Assembly (NCBI GenBank): GCA_029933535.1
Contig: JAOZNZ010000185.1
Coordinates: 1 to 6,590, forward strand
Origin: a bacterium
GTDB taxonomy: Bacteria > Auribacterota > UBA3054 > B51-G9
Direction of reading: 5' to 3'
DNA: 6,590 bases
The notes beneath the pieces were generated by a model. The model did no database searches and had not been told where the DNA came from. It saw nothing but the letters and a program-made list of their open reading frames with translations. Of this stretch, positions 5,980 through 6,590 are shown one piece after another (position 1 is the stretch's first letter; every line of letters begins with the position of its first letter). Both the position numbers and the translations under genes were made by a program.

Positions 5980-6375
5980 TTACCAGATTTCTGCTATAAC
6001 TTCGCCACCCACATTTTTCTTGCGAGCTTCACGTCCGGTCATGACGCCTTGAGCTGTTGAGAGAACAGATATGCCCAAACCACCGCGTATGCGTTTAATC
6101 TCAGAAGCTTTTACATAAGTTCTTAAGCCTGGTTTGCTTATACGCTTCAAATGTTGAATAACCGGTTTATATTTAAAATATTTAATATATACTCTGATAG
6201 TTGAATGCTTTGCATCTTCAACTGCTTGAAATCCATTAATGTACCCCTGCTTCTCGAGTACCTTAAGGATTCTTTCCTTCATTAGTGACGTGGGAATGTC
6301 AACTGTTCTGTGACCTGCCATACATGCATTACGTATGCGAGTCAGCAAATCTGCTATTGGGTCAGTCATGGACAT
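5980..6375 (-). CDS. rpsH: 30S ribosomal protein S8 (uS8)
   Basis: Encodes 131 residues, normal for S8, a primary binder of the central domain of 16S rRNA; in E. coli S8 is also the translational repressor of the spc operon. The N-terminus TDPIADLLTRIRNA (4-17) and the C-terminal signature GLGISVLSTAQGVMTGREAR (99-118) are diagnostic, ending GGEVIAEIW. Two ATGs are six bases apart: 6375 (MSMTDP) and 6369 (MTDP). Most S8 proteins begin MTDP, but the TGGAG site at 6386-6390 has a 10-base spacer to the first ATG and 16 to the second, so I keep the first. The gap from rpsN is 45 bases, the largest in the window. Confidence 0.97.
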   Translation of the reverse strand: MSMTDPIADLLTRIRNACMAGHRTVDIPTSLMKERILKVLEKQGYINGFQAVEDAKHSTIRVYIKYFKYKPVIQHLKRISKPGLRTYVKASEIKRIRGGLGISVLSTAQGVMTGREARKKNVGGEVIAEIW

Positions 6376-6385
6376 ATTATACGTG

Positions 6386-6390
6386 CTCCA
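6386..6390 (-). promoter_or_regulatory. Shine-Dalgarno site of rpsH
   Basis: The minus strand reads TGGAG. The spacer is 10 bases to the ATG at 6375 and 16 bases to the ATG at 6369, so the site favours the longer S8 reading. Confidence 0.6.
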
Positions 6391-6420
6391 AATTTTCTGT
6401 TTTTAATTTTATAACAATTA

Positions 6421-6590
6421 CTACCAACTTGATTTAGTAACGCCCGGTATCATACCACTGCTTGCAAGTTCACGGAAACAAATTCTACATAAATGAAACT
6501 TGCGCATATAACCGCGTGCTCTTCCGCATCTTTGGCATCTGTTATATTGTCTTACGCCGAATTTAGCGGTTCTTCTTTGTTTTTGTATCA
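6421..6590 (-). CDS. rpsN: 30S ribosomal protein S14 (uS14), short zinc-binding type, N-terminus cut by the window edge
   Basis: The last 55 codons and a TAG stop are present; the frame runs off the right edge. The fragment contains FGVRQYNRCQRCGRARG, then FHLCIRCFRELA, and ends GMIPGVTKSSW, matching the ~61-residue C+ form of S14, so about six N-terminal residues are missing. Both CxxC pairs are intact (Cys18/Cys21 and Cys34/Cys37 in fragment numbering). S14 sits in the 30S head near S3 and S10. The long zinc-free form of about 100 residues, as in E. coli and cyanobacteria, is excluded by spacing and cysteines. The gene before it, outside the window, is expected to be rplE. Confidence 0.97.
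   Translation of the reverse strand, partial: IQKQRRTAKFGVRQYNRCQRCGRARGYMRKFHLCRICFRELASSGMIPGVTKSSW

Noticed and set aside
6376..6420. Possible promoter before rpsH: TTGTTA and TATAAT on the minus strand
   Set aside because: The two hexamers are about 30 bases apart, far from the 16-18 expected, and TATAAT abuts the rpsH ATG with no room for a leader.

Overview
The window is a piece of the bacterial spc/alpha ribosomal-protein superoperon, read entirely from the minus strand. Transcription runs from high to low coordinates. In that order it holds the 3' end of rpsN (uS14), then rpsH (uS8), rplF (uL6), rplR (uL18), rpsE (uS5), rplO (uL15), secY, adk, map, rpmJ (bL36), rpsM (uS13), rpsK (uS11) and the first 13 codons of rpsD (uS4). 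Twelve junctions join these thirteen genes. The largest gap is 45 bases, secY and adk overlap by one base, and no stretch of 300 bases lacks a gene. Two genes are easily missed: rpmJ at 886-999, which encodes only 37 residues, and the 41-base rpsD start at the left edge.

The genes form one functional unit. The ribosomal proteins build both subunits. SecY is the pore of the Sec translocon that takes nascent membrane and secreted proteins. Adenylate kinase balances adenine nucleotides. Methionine aminopeptidase trims the initiator Met from new chains. The tight spacing and absence of any convincing internal promoter or terminator suggest one polycistronic mRNA, with its promoter upstream of the window (beyond 6590) and rpoA/rplQ probably following rpsD beyond base 1.

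Two genes usual in this gene order are absent. There is no rpmD (uL30) between rpsE and rplO, where only 42 bases separate the genes. There is no infA (IF1) between map and rpmJ, where only 19 bases remain. rpsE and rplO, which flank the missing rpmD, both carry C-terminal extensions: acidic in S5, Lys/Glu-rich in L15. Three consecutive genes (rplF, rplR, rpsE) start with GTG. Every protein here that has a known zinc-binding variant (S14, L36, S4, the Adk LID) keeps its cysteines.

The organism is a bacterium with AT-rich DNA that uses Shine-Dalgarno signals at many but not all genes. The secY-adk-map order, the short zinc-type S14 and the CxxC at the S4 N-terminus argue against Enterobacteria-like Proteobacteria and against Chlamydiae. 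I cannot assign a phylum from this sequence alone. I see no mobile element, RNA gene, CRISPR array or previously undescribed system; this is a conserved core locus with some lineage-specific features.
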